NCBI GenBank assembly: GCA_031257595.1
Contig: JAIROH010000142.1
Location: 1-10,053, forward strand
DNA length: 10,053 bases
Source: Treponema sp.
Lineage (GTDB): Bacteria; Spirochaetota; Spirochaetia; Treponematales; Breznakiellaceae
Direction: 5' to 3'
The position numbers and the translations under genes are program-made. This document shows positions 1-6,074 of this stretch, in pieces. Numbering within the stretch: position 1 is the first letter of the stretch; each line of letters starts with the position of its first letter. The notes under the pieces were generated by a model that ran no database searches, was not told the DNA's origin, and was given only the letters and a program-made list of their open reading frames with translations.

Positions 1-205
1 ATGTTGTCTTTAGTTCGCGTCGCCGGAGGTTTTGGCAGGCACACCTACAAAAAAGTATCGCGGGGTGGCCGCAAAAACCCGCCCCGGGCCTGTCCCGGGG
101 CGGGTTTTTGCGGACAGGCCCCCAAACTTTTTCGTGTGCCTGCCCCACTAAGCAGCGACGCGGACGAAAGCCGTTATTATGTCCTTTGATTAAGACAGAA
201 CACTA
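1..205 (-). repeat. Palindromic intergenic repeat, copy R1 (may continue past the left edge)
   Basis: Read on the minus strand, this element starts at the TAG stop of the SUMF1-like gene (203-205) and folds as one long imperfect palindrome. The outer stem pairs 2-5 with 199-202 and 6-12 with 191-196. A perfect 8-bp stem pairs 16-23 (cgcgtcgc) with 155-162. A perfect 11-bp stem pairs 34-44 (ggcaggcacac) with 134-144. A perfect 20-bp hairpin pairs 69-88 with 94-113. The copy at 9508-9690 shares its first 10 nt and a 23-nt block (here 138-160) with two differences. It could be a MITE-like or REP-like repeat or a structured 3' UTR. The sequence does not decide which, and no mobility gene is next to it. 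Confidence 0.7.
73..109. terminator. Bidirectional intrinsic terminator-like hairpin inside R1
   Basis: An 11-bp GC-only perfect stem (78-88 with 94-104, loop cctgt) is flanked by AAAAA on the left and TTTTT on the right. It therefore looks like a Rho-independent terminator on both strands. It lies about 95 nt past the stop of the leftward alr-clpP-SUMF1 operon and could end that transcript. A further GCGG/CCGC pair extends the stem outside the A/T tracts. Confidence 0.7.
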
Positions 206-1018
206 CCAGTTCTGGGCGATACGGAAGCCCACGGAGTTGGCCTTTGACGACGGTGGATTACCTATCCTGAAGCTTATCCTGAGCTGGTTTACCGGATTCA
301 CAAAAGCGCCGCCGCGAAAAACCCGGTTTCTTCCTGTAGACGGCCCTTCCGGATCATAAACAGGGGCGGAAGGATAGTCGCCGAACCAGTCCCAGCACCA
401 TTCCCAGACATTACCGCTCATGTCGTAAATGCCAAGCTCGTTGGGAAGCTTTTTCCGTACCGGCTGTGTACGGCGGCCGGAATTAACGCCGTACCAGCCT
501 ACGTCGCCCGCCGTAAGACCTCCGGCATAGCCGGCTTTGCTGAGTTCGCCCAAAGAGCCGCTTTGGCCGCCCCTGGCGGCGTATTCCCATTCCGCTTCGG
601 TGGGAAGCCGGAAACCCCTGGCTTCCCTGTTCCAGGTAACCGCGTCGCCGTCTATGGTATAGACGGAGGCAAGGCCGCATTGCTCGCTCAACGCGTTGCA
701 GAACTTTACCGCGTCAAACCAGCTTACGCTTTCAACCGGGTATTCGTTTCCCTTGAACTGGGAAGGGTTCTGATTCATTACCGCCTGGTACAACTCCTGG
801 GTTACCTCGGTTTCGGAAATAAAAAAAGACCTGAGGCTTACTTCATGAACCCGTTCGTTTTGCCTAAACGAACCTTCGCTACTGCCCATGACAAACGTTC
901 CGCCCGCGACGGCTATCATTCTGGGGTATTGGCTGTTTTCCAGCGAAACGGCGCATACCGCCGCCAAAACAAACAGCGGAAAAGCGATCAACGGAAAAGC
1001 GATTCGTTTTGTATTCAC
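203..1018 (-). CDS. Exported SUMF1/FGE-sulfatase-domain protein, lacking the FGE active-site cysteines
   Basis: A protein of 271 residues with an N-terminal hydrophobic export signal (about residues 5-24) and then a full formylglycine-generating-enzyme-type fold. Family motifs visible in order are MIAVAGGTFVMGS, the ETEVTQELYQAV segment, PVESVSWFDAVKFCNALSE, GFRLPTEAEWEYAARGG, GIYDMSGNVWEWCWDW, RVFRGGAF and a C-terminal VGFRIA. True FGEs carry a cysteine pair in the segment after the RGG motif; here that segment reads FVNPVNQLRISFRIGN with no cysteine. Sulfatase-activating chemistry is therefore unlikely and a binding or other role more likely. The GTG start at 1018 is supported by AGGGAGG just upstream and overlaps the clpP stop by four bases, so translation is probably coupled. 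The lipobox (AAVC) is poor, so lipidation is uncertain. The stop codon is the first triplet of repeat R1. Confidence 0.85.
   Translation of the reverse strand: MNTKRIAFPLIAFPLFVLAAVCAVSLENSQYPRMIAVAGGTFVMGSSEGSFRQNERVHEVSLRSFFISETEVTQELYQAVMNQNPSQFKGNEYPVESVSWFDAVKFCNALSEQCGLASVYTIDGDAVTWNREARGFRLPTEAEWEYAARGGQSGSLGELSKAGYAGGLTAGDVGWYGVNSGRRTQPVRKKLPNELGIYDMSGNVWEWCWDWFGDYPSAPVYDPEGPSTGRNRVFRGGAFVNPVNQLRISFRIGNPPSSKANSVGFRIAQNW
977..1003 (-). repeat. 15-bp tandem duplication in the signal-peptide coding region
   Basis: The 12-nt string cggaaaagcgat occurs at 977-988 and again at 992-1003, giving a period of 15 bp. In the protein this duplicates five residues of the export signal (IAFPL-IAFPL). 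It keeps the frame and lengthens the hydrophobic core. Confidence 0.75.
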
Positions 1019-1629
1019 GCCAGTTCCTCCCTGCGCTGAATGATCTTTGAAATAAGTCCGTAACGGACCGCTTCTTCGGCGTTCATCCAGAAATCCCTGT
1101 CCGTGTCTTTTTCTACCCGGGAAAGCTCCGTTCCCGTCTCGTCGGCGACAAGCCGGTTTATCTTTTCACGGAGTTTTTCCAGTTCCCGCGCGTGGATCTC
1201 GATATCCGTGGCTACTCCCCGTATGCCCGACAGGGGCTGGTGGATAAGGTAATGGCTGTTGGGAAGGCCGACGCGGCGTTCTTTGGGGGCGGCAAGCTGG
1301 ATAATCGCCGCGGCGCTGGCTACAAGACCCATGCCAATTGTCCAGACAGGCGGCTTTACAAAGCGGATCATGTCGAAAACGGCAAAACCCGCGTCGGCGT
1401 CTCCGCCGGGAGAATCAATAAATACCCGTATGGGCTCGTCGTTTTCGTCCTCAAGCAGCAACAGCTGCCGTATCGTTCTTTCGGCCAAATCTTTTTTTAT
1501 TTCACCGGATAAAAGGATCGTCCGGGTTTTAAGCATTTTGGTAACAAGAGGATCCGGTCCGGATCTTTCGGTTTCCCGCGACTCCTCTTCTTCGTCATCT
1601 TCCAATACAAAAACCGTTTTTTCGTTCAT
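1015..1629 (-). CDS. clpP: ATP-dependent Clp protease proteolytic subunit, atypical paralogue
   Basis: A serine peptidase of the ClpP family, which assembles into a barrel and degrades proteins fed by a Clp ATPase in the cytoplasm. An in-frame GTG exists at 1641, but the ATG at 1629 is preceded by GGAG (1639-1636) at 6-nt spacing, so I chose 1629, giving 204 residues. Numbered from the ATG, the catalytic triad is Ser105 (in GMGLVASAAA), His130 (in YLIHQPLSG) and Asp179 (in EKDTDRDFW), with the TDIEIHARELEKL helix intact. Two things are unusual. The N-terminus, which forms the axial pore loop in standard ClpP, is replaced by an acidic run (LEDDEEEESRETE). The usual ASMG around the serine is ASAA. 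It sits 21 nt after alr. A second, standard clpP next to clpX or tig may exist elsewhere in the genome. Confidence 0.9.
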   Translation of the reverse strand: MNEKTVFVLEDDEEEESRETERSGPDPLVTKMLKTRTILLSGEIKKDLAERTIRQLLLLEDENDEPIRVFIDSPGGDADAGFAVFDMIRFVKPPVWTIGMGLVASAAAIIQLAAPKERRVGLPNSHYLIHQPLSGIRGVATDIEIHARELEKLREKINRLVADETGTELSRVEKDTDRDFWMNAEEAVRYGLISKIIQRREELA

Positions 1630-1650
1630 CAAAAACTCCACAAATTAATT

Positions 1651-2769
1651 TTAGCCGCTGTATACACGGGGAACCCGTTTGTTGATATTACAGCAAATTT
1701 CGTAGGGAATGGTTCCCGCCCGGGACGCAAGCGCCCCCGCGTCAGGCGCGGGCCCGCCGAAAATAACCACCCTGTCCCAGCGGGACGCCACCGGGGAAGG
1801 CCCAAGGTCTACCATGCACTGATCCATACAGACGCGCCCCACCAGAGGGCGCAGGGAGCCTTGTTCCGCCGAGTCAACATACACCTCCCACCTGCCGCTT
1901 GCCAGCCTGGGAATGCCGTCCGCGTAACCGGCCGCTATGGTTCCGACAAACGTATCTTCCGGCGCGCTCCAGATTCGCCCGTACGAGACGCTTTCCCCTT
2001 TTTTCACCTTTTTTATAAAAACGATACGGCTTTCCAGTTCCATAAGCGGTTTTACCGCCAGCGAAGGCTTTCCTTCGCCGTCAGGCGGCGCATAGCCGTA
2101 AAGCAGAATCCCCGGCCGTACCATATCAAACCACGCGTCTTTATGGAAGGTTACAGCGCCGGTATTTGCCGCGTGGACGATCCCCGGATCGATGCCCAAA
2201 GCCCTAATCCCGTCAAGGGCCGTCCTAAACCGATCCAACTGGAGCGTGGTAAAAGCCCTGTCTTCTTCCGCCGTCGAATCCGACACGGCAAGATGGGTAG
2301 CTGTCCCCGCAAGAAAAAGGCCGTGATCGGCGATCCTCGCGGCAAGTTTTCCGGCTTCTTCGGGCCTGCAGCCGATACGCCCCATGCCGGTATCGACTTT
2401 AAGGTGAAGGGCGACGCCGCGATGGGCTTTACGGGCCGCTTCCGCCAGCGCGTCGATATATTCGGCGTCTCCGGCAAGCGCCTCAAGGCCGGCGCCGATT
2501 ATACGGGGGATTTCTTCAGGCATCGGGACGGAAAGAAGCAGTATCGGGGCGGAAATTCCCCCCTCCCTGAGCTCTTCGCCTTCCGCGACGGTGGCGACGG
2601 CAAGGTACCGCGCTCCCGCGGCGAGGGCCGCCCCGGCTACGCGGAGGGCGCCGTGGCCGTAGGCGCCGGCTTTGACGGGTACGCAGACCGAAACGCCGGT
2701 TTTTTCCCGAACCAGAGTGATGTTGTCCCGCAGATAATCCAGGTGTATAACGGCCCGTGTCGCCCGCAT
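1651..2769 (-). CDS. alr: Alanine racemase, PLP-dependent
   Basis: Interconverts L- and D-alanine to supply D-alanine for peptidoglycan. It is 372 residues, normal for the family. The N-terminal TIM barrel carries Lys33 in the PLP motif VKAGAYGHG (most relatives have VKANAYGHG). The central motifs LKVDTGMGRIG (about 123-133) and VRPGILLYG are present. Tyr263 in SVSYGRIW is the second catalytic base, followed by AAGYADGIPR and the C-terminal beta-domain motif GRVCMDQCMVD. The end of the protein (EICCNINKRVPRVY) is complete. It is the first gene of the leftward operon. No ribosome-binding site is seen before the ATG; a -10 hexamer lies 5 nt upstream, suggesting leaderless translation. Confidence 0.96.
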   Translation of the reverse strand: MRATRAVIHLDYLRDNITLVREKTGVSVCVPVKAGAYGHGALRVAGAALAAGARYLAVATVAEGEELREGGISAPILLLSVPMPEEIPRIIGAGLEALAGDAEYIDALAEAARKAHRGVALHLKVDTGMGRIGCRPEEAGKLAARIADHGLFLAGTATHLAVSDSTAEEDRAFTTLQLDRFRTALDGIRALGIDPGIVHAANTGAVTFHKDAWFDMVRPGILLYGYAPPDGEGKPSLAVKPLMELESRIVFIKKVKKGESVSYGRIWSAPEDTFVGTIAAGYADGIPRLASGRWEVYVDSAEQGSLRPLVGRVCMDQCMVDLGPSPVASRWDRVVIFGGPAPDAGALASRAGTIPYEICCNINKRVPRVYSG

Positions 2770-2803
2770 ACTATATTATAGAAGAAACGCCGGACAATGA
2801 AAA
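2770..2803 (-). promoter_or_regulatory. Promoter of alr operon, probably leaderless
   Basis: On the minus strand a perfect TATAAT (2780-2775) lies 5 nt before the alr ATG. A weak -35 TTTTCA (2803-2798, four of six consensus bases) sits at 17-nt spacing. Transcription would then start at or next to the A of the ATG, which fits the absence of a Shine-Dalgarno sequence. Confidence 0.6.
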
Positions 2804-2827
2804 GGACACGGCGCTGCCCTAATGGCG

Positions 2828-2858
2828 CTGTTCCGTTTTATGTGTTAGTTTTAATGAT
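2828..2858 (+). promoter_or_regulatory. Possible promoter of the lipoprotein-PAP2-mnmE operon
   Basis: TTTAAT (2850-2855, five of six consensus bases) lies just before the GTG start at 2859, with only a poor -35 at 16-nt spacing (CTGTTC, 2828-2833). No clear Shine-Dalgarno is present. The 89-bp divergent gap also holds two direct copies of GGCGCTG (2810-2816 and 2824-2830), which may be chance. Confidence 0.3.
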
Positions 2859-3539
2859 GTGAAACGTTTTTTGTCCGCTATGCCCGCGGTGTTTCTGTTA
2901 TTTTTGTCTGTCTGCCGGGGAGACCCGGACCCGGAAATTCCGGTTCTTCAGGAGGGGCCCTTCAACGAATCGCCGCCGGTGCCTCAAGCAAACCGTATCC
3001 TTGATTATCAGGGAAAATCTTCGGACCAGGCCCTTCCCCGCTGGCTGGAAGCGTATCTGGCGGGAGGAAACGCCGAAGTGGAGGCGCTGCCGGAATACGA
3101 ATATATGTATGCGTTTGTCGGCGAAAACAGCGGCCCTTCGCCCAGCCCCCTTGAAACATGGCGGCGGAATTTTGATACGGAAAGGGCTTTTTCCCGGCTT
3201 GCCGGCGCGAGGATCCGGTTCCGTTTTATCGGCGCCGTTGAGACGAGCGCGGACGAGGTCTACGGCGGATACTACCAGGCGGCGGTAAAAGCCGCGTACG
3301 GGGCGGACTATACCGGTCCCCAAAAAGAAGGGGATTTCTGGATTCTGGAAGAGCCGGGCGAAGATCCCGAACGGGCCGGGGAGCGCGGCAGGTACCGTTA
3401 CTTTGTTTTTGTCCTTGTCCCCAAAGATGTGTTTGAAGAAGAAGTGCGGAATATCCTTGAACAAGTCAAAGATCGCGGAACAAGGGATCAAAATTCCGCG
3501 TGTGAAAAATTGCGGGAACATTTTTTTGAGGGATTTTAG
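2859..3539 (+). CDS. Putative lipoprotein of unknown function
   Basis: A 226-residue protein. The first 18 residues are a signal peptide (MKRFLSAMPAVFLLFLSV) followed by Cys19 in LSVC, a loose lipobox of the kind spirochaetes tolerate. The likely mature form is a lipid-anchored envelope protein of about 208 residues. The rest is soluble, with a proline-rich linker (about 22-50), a segment LPRWLEAYLAGG, an EYEYMYAFVGENSG segment, a YGGYYQAAVKAAYGADYTG segment and a beta-strand-like YRYFVFVLVPKDVFEEEV before a charged C-terminal helix. I do not recognise a named family. The start is GTG at 2859, because the ATG codons just upstream run out of frame into TGA. The stop lies 2 nt before the PAP2 gene, so they are co-transcribed. 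Confidence 0.75.
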   Translation: MKRFLSAMPAVFLLFLSVCRGDPDPEIPVLQEGPFNESPPVPQANRILDYQGKSSDQALPRWLEAYLAGGNAEVEALPEYEYMYAFVGENSGPSPSPLETWRRNFDTERAFSRLAGARIRFRFIGAVETSADEVYGGYYQAAVKAAYGADYTGPQKEGDFWILEEPGEDPERAGERGRYRYFVFVLVPKDVFEEEVRNILEQVKDRGTRDQNSACEKLREHFFEGF

Positions 3540-3541
3540 GC

Positions 3542-4504
3542 ATGGACGGAAATTTCGGAGAAGTGGTTTTATCCCAGGGCGGGCCGTATCAGGGGGGCCT
3601 TGATCTTATCAGGGCAATTCAGGGCTTCGCCAACCCTTTTCTTACGTTTTTTATGAAGCTCATCACCAACAGTGTTTCCGAATATGTTTTTTTCGCGGTG
3701 ATCATGATCCTTTTTTGGCTTGTAAACGAACGAAAGGCGTTCCGGCTCGGGTTGCTCGTCATTCTTTCCGCGTGGTTCAGTACCGTATTGAAAGCCCTGT
3801 TCAAACAGCCCCGGCCTTTTCATCTGGAGAACAGTCTGGGGATGATCCATGAAAGGGGATACGGCCTGCCGTCGGGCCACGCCCAGCTCATTCTGGTCTT
3901 TTTGGTTCCCCTTGCCCTTTGGCTTATAAAAACGCCGGGAAAGTTTCGGCCGCGAAACGCTCTTGTCGCCGTGGCAGCCGCGCTGATCGTTCTTCTGGTA
4001 AGCTTTTCCCGGCTTTACCTCGGAGTACATTTTCCCCAGGACATCCTGGCCGGCTGGGCGCTGGGCGGCCTGTCCCTGGCCTTGTTCTTTTTCGTTGAAA
4101 AAAAAGAATTTCCCCGATCCCCCAGGGCAAGGTTTGCCGCCGCCGCGGCTCTTTCCCTTTTGATGAACGCGCTCGCTCCCCGTGAGATCTCTTTGGGGGC
4201 GATGTTTTTCGGTTTCGCCTCCGGCTATGCCCTGATGAAATCCCGCTTTCCGTTTAGCGCAAAAAACGGCGGCCCCTTTCCGCTACATTCCGCGATTGTC
4301 CGCCTTGCCGTGGGATTTTCCGGAGTGCTGATCCTCTACGCCGGTCTGCGGCTGGTTTTTCCCGGCCCTTCTTCCTCATGGTACAGCCTTTTCCGTTTTA
4401 TCCGTTACGCCGTCGTTGGGTTTTGGGTAAGCTGTATCGCGCCCTGGCTTTTTGGAAAATTCGCCCCGGTTACGGGGCAAAGTTGTAAAAAGGCGGAAAA
4501 ATGA
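3542..4504 (+). CDS. PAP2-family membrane phosphatase
   Basis: An integral membrane phosphatase of 320 residues with all three PAP2 signature motifs: KALFKQPRP (Lys84...Arg91-Pro92), PSGH (110-113) and SRLYLGVHFPQD (Ser156, Arg157, His163, Asp167). Several hydrophobic segments flank these (about 47-61, 68-84, 114-130, 138-156, 168-184), and more follow near 198-232, 250-275 and 285-305. The C-terminal third is extra relative to a minimal PAP2 domain. Members act on phosphatidic acid, undecaprenyl pyrophosphate or similar lipid phosphates; the substrate cannot be told here. GAGGG upstream supports the ATG. Its TGA overlaps the mnmE ATG (ATGA). Confidence 0.9.
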   Translation: MDGNFGEVVLSQGGPYQGGLDLIRAIQGFANPFLTFFMKLITNSVSEYVFFAVIMILFWLVNERKAFRLGLLVILSAWFSTVLKALFKQPRPFHLENSLGMIHERGYGLPSGHAQLILVFLVPLALWLIKTPGKFRPRNALVAVAAALIVLLVSFSRLYLGVHFPQDILAGWALGGLSLALFFFVEKKEFPRSPRARFAAAAALSLLMNALAPREISLGAMFFGFASGYALMKSRFPFSAKNGGPFPLHSAIVRLAVGFSGVLILYAGLRLVFPGPSSSWYSLFRFIRYAVVGFWVSCIAPWLFGKFAPVTGQSCKKAEK

Positions 4505-6003
4505 GGCGCTATGGCGACAGGGATCCGATTGCCGCCAGGGCTACGGGTCAGGGCGCCCTGGCGATTGTAAGGACAAGCGGCGGCGGTTCCCTTGACCTGC
4601 TGGCGCGGGTTTTTTCCCGGCCACAGGCGCTGCTTGACGCGCCGGGAAACACTGTCATTTACGGCTGGATCGTTGAGCCGGGCGCATTCCGCCGGAACGC
4701 GGCCGGCCCGAACGAAACCCGCCGCGCCGGAACCCCGGATGAACCGCGGCGGGTGGACGAAGTGCTTGTTTCCGTGTACCGCGCGCCGAAAAGCTATACC
4801 GGCGAAGACGGGGCGGATATTTCCTGCCACGGCGGAGAAGCCGTGGTCAAAGCTGTCCTTGAAACCCTCCGGAAGGCCGGCTTCTCCGATGCCCTGGCCG
4901 GGGAATTCAGTTTCCGCGCGTTCATGAACGGCAGACTAGACCTTACCCGGTCGGAATCGGTGATGGAGCTTGTATCGGCAAAAACCGGGGAGGCGGCCGA
5001 AAGGGCTTTACGCCGCCTTTCCGGGGTTCTGGAACGGGAATTTCATCAAATACGGGAAAAACTTCTCGAATCCCTTTCGGCTGTGGAGATTTTTCTCGAC
5101 TACCCGGAAGACGAAATCGACGGCGAAGCGGCGGGGCCTCTTCCGTACCGTGAGGCGGCGGAAGAAGCTTTGAGGCGCCTTGAAACCCTGGCCGCTTCGT
5201 ACCGCAGGGAACGGCTGTACCGCGAAGGCGCGATCGTGGTAATAGCGGGAAGGCCGAACGCGGGAAAGTCAAGCCTTTTTAACGCCCTCCTCAGGGAAGA
5301 TCGTTCCATCGTGGCCGAAAATCCCGGTACAACCAGAGACTGGATAGAGGCATCCCTGTCTTTTGAAGGGATCCCGGTAAGGCTTATCGATACCGCGGGG
5401 CTCAGGGAAGACGCATCGGATCCTGTCGAAGAAATCGGTGTCGGACGGAGCCGGGAAATGCTTGAAAACGCCGATCTTGTCATCTATGTAATTGACGGGA
5501 CAGCCGGCGTTACCGGCGAAGACAGGGCGTTTTTCTCCACTCCTAAAAAATTTATCCCCGTGTGGAACAAGGCGGATATCGCCCCGTCCGGTTCCCGGCC
5601 CGCGGAAATCTTTTTGCCGGAAAAATCCGCCGCCCTAAGCGCAAAAACAGGCGAAGGGATAGAAACGCTTTGCCGGATCGTTGCCGAAAGCCTGCTTGAT
5701 TCGCAAGCGTGTCCGGATGCCGGAGACAGTTTTTCGGCGGGGGAACCTCCGGAGCGGCCTGAATCCGTTCACGGTTTGTCCGGGTGGGGCATGGGGCTTG
5801 GGAGCGACAGGCAGAAAGATCTTGTAGACAGGGCGGTTTTTTCATTACGGGAAGCGTTTTTCCTCGCGGATAAAAAAGAACCCCTTGAACTAATCGCCCC
5901 GTTCCTGCGCGAAGCCCTTAACTCCGTAGGAGAAATTACCGGGGAAATATCCACGGCGGACATTCTTGAAACGATGTTCAGCCGTTTTTGCGTGGGAAAG
6001 TAA
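4501..6003 (+). CDS. mnmE: tRNA uridine-5-carboxymethylaminomethyl modification GTPase MnmE (TrmE)
   Basis: With MnmG it makes the cmnm5/nm5 modification at U34 of certain tRNAs. The N-terminal tetrahydrofolate-binding domain (about 1-140) includes DPIAARAT, SYTGEDGADISCHGG and the FMNGRLDLTRSE segment. The helical domain contains a G domain with P-loop GRPNAGKSS (250-258), GTTRD (276-280), DTAG (297-300) and NKAD (356-359). The C-terminus is FCVGK, matching the family's catalytic C(I/L/V)GK ending. At 500 residues it is about 40-50 longer than usual. Extra residues lie near 61-84, where the DNA is a palindrome, and near 400-432, before GLGSDRQKDLVDRA. The ATG overlaps the upstream stop, so translation is probably coupled. 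Confidence 0.96.
   Translation: MRRYGDRDPIAARATGQGALAIVRTSGGGSLDLLARVFSRPQALLDAPGNTVIYGWIVEPGAFRRNAAGPNETRRAGTPDEPRRVDEVLVSVYRAPKSYTGEDGADISCHGGEAVVKAVLETLRKAGFSDALAGEFSFRAFMNGRLDLTRSESVMELVSAKTGEAAERALRRLSGVLEREFHQIREKLLESLSAVEIFLDYPEDEIDGEAAGPLPYREAAEEALRRLETLAASYRRERLYREGAIVVIAGRPNAGKSSLFNALLREDRSIVAENPGTTRDWIEASLSFEGIPVRLIDTAGLREDASDPVEEIGVGRSREMLENADLVIYVIDGTAGVTGEDRAFFSTPKKFIPVWNKADIAPSGSRPAEIFLPEKSAALSAKTGEGIETLCRIVAESLLDSQACPDAGDSFSAGEPPERPESVHGLSGWGMGLGSDRQKDLVDRAVFSLREAFFLADKKEPLELIAPFLREALNSVGEITGEISTADILETMFSRFCVGK
4717..4754 (+). repeat. Palindrome within an extra segment of mnmE
   Basis: A perfect 10-bp inverted repeat (acccgccgcg at 4717-4726, cgcggcgggt at 4745-4754) encloses an 18-nt loop that itself holds CCGG-aacc-CCGG. 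It falls in codons about 73-85, within a stretch (61-84) that I judge extra relative to ordinary MnmE. High GC makes a chance palindrome easier. Confidence 0.5.
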
Positions 6004-6074
6004 GCCGCTCCAACAGTCCCCAGAACGGTTTCCGTCCGGCTCGATCAAAAAAACCGCGTATGTTATAGTGGGCC
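6004..6074 (+). promoter_or_regulatory. mnmE-hisC gap with a leaderless-type promoter for hisC
   Basis: The 71-nt gap carries TATAGT (6064-6069) exactly 5 nt before the hisC GTG, with a weak -35 TCGATC (6041-6046) at 17-nt spacing. No Shine-Dalgarno sequence is present, so a transcript starting at the GTG is plausible. The geometry matches that of the alr promoter. No convincing terminator for mnmE is seen; only a short acgg-ttt-ccgt hairpin is present near 6024-6034. Confidence 0.5.

Noticed and set aside
1..205. Integron attC site (chromosomal integrons occur in some treponemes)
   Set aside because: No clear RYYYAAC/GTTRRRY core pair at the ends, the element is longer than usual attC sites, and the neighbouring genes are housekeeping genes in operons on both strands rather than a cassette array.
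563..1039. 158-codon open frame on the + strand
   Set aside because: Lies antisense to the SUMF1-like gene, whose family motifs are clear; shadow of GC-rich coding sequence.
1630..1641. GTG at 1641 as the clpP start
   Set aside because: It has no ribosome-binding site, whereas the ATG at 1629 has GGAG at 6-nt spacing; the GGAG lies inside the would-be extension.
1861..2781. 306-codon open frame on the + strand antisense to alr
   Set aside because: It is a shadow of alr, with Arg/Pro/Gly-rich composition, no recognisable domain and no start signal; alr is beyond doubt on the other strand.
2810..2830. Operator made of two GGCGCTG direct repeats in the divergent promoter
   Set aside because: Seven-base repeats in GC-rich sequence arise easily by chance, they do not overlap the -10 boxes, and no regulator is nearby.
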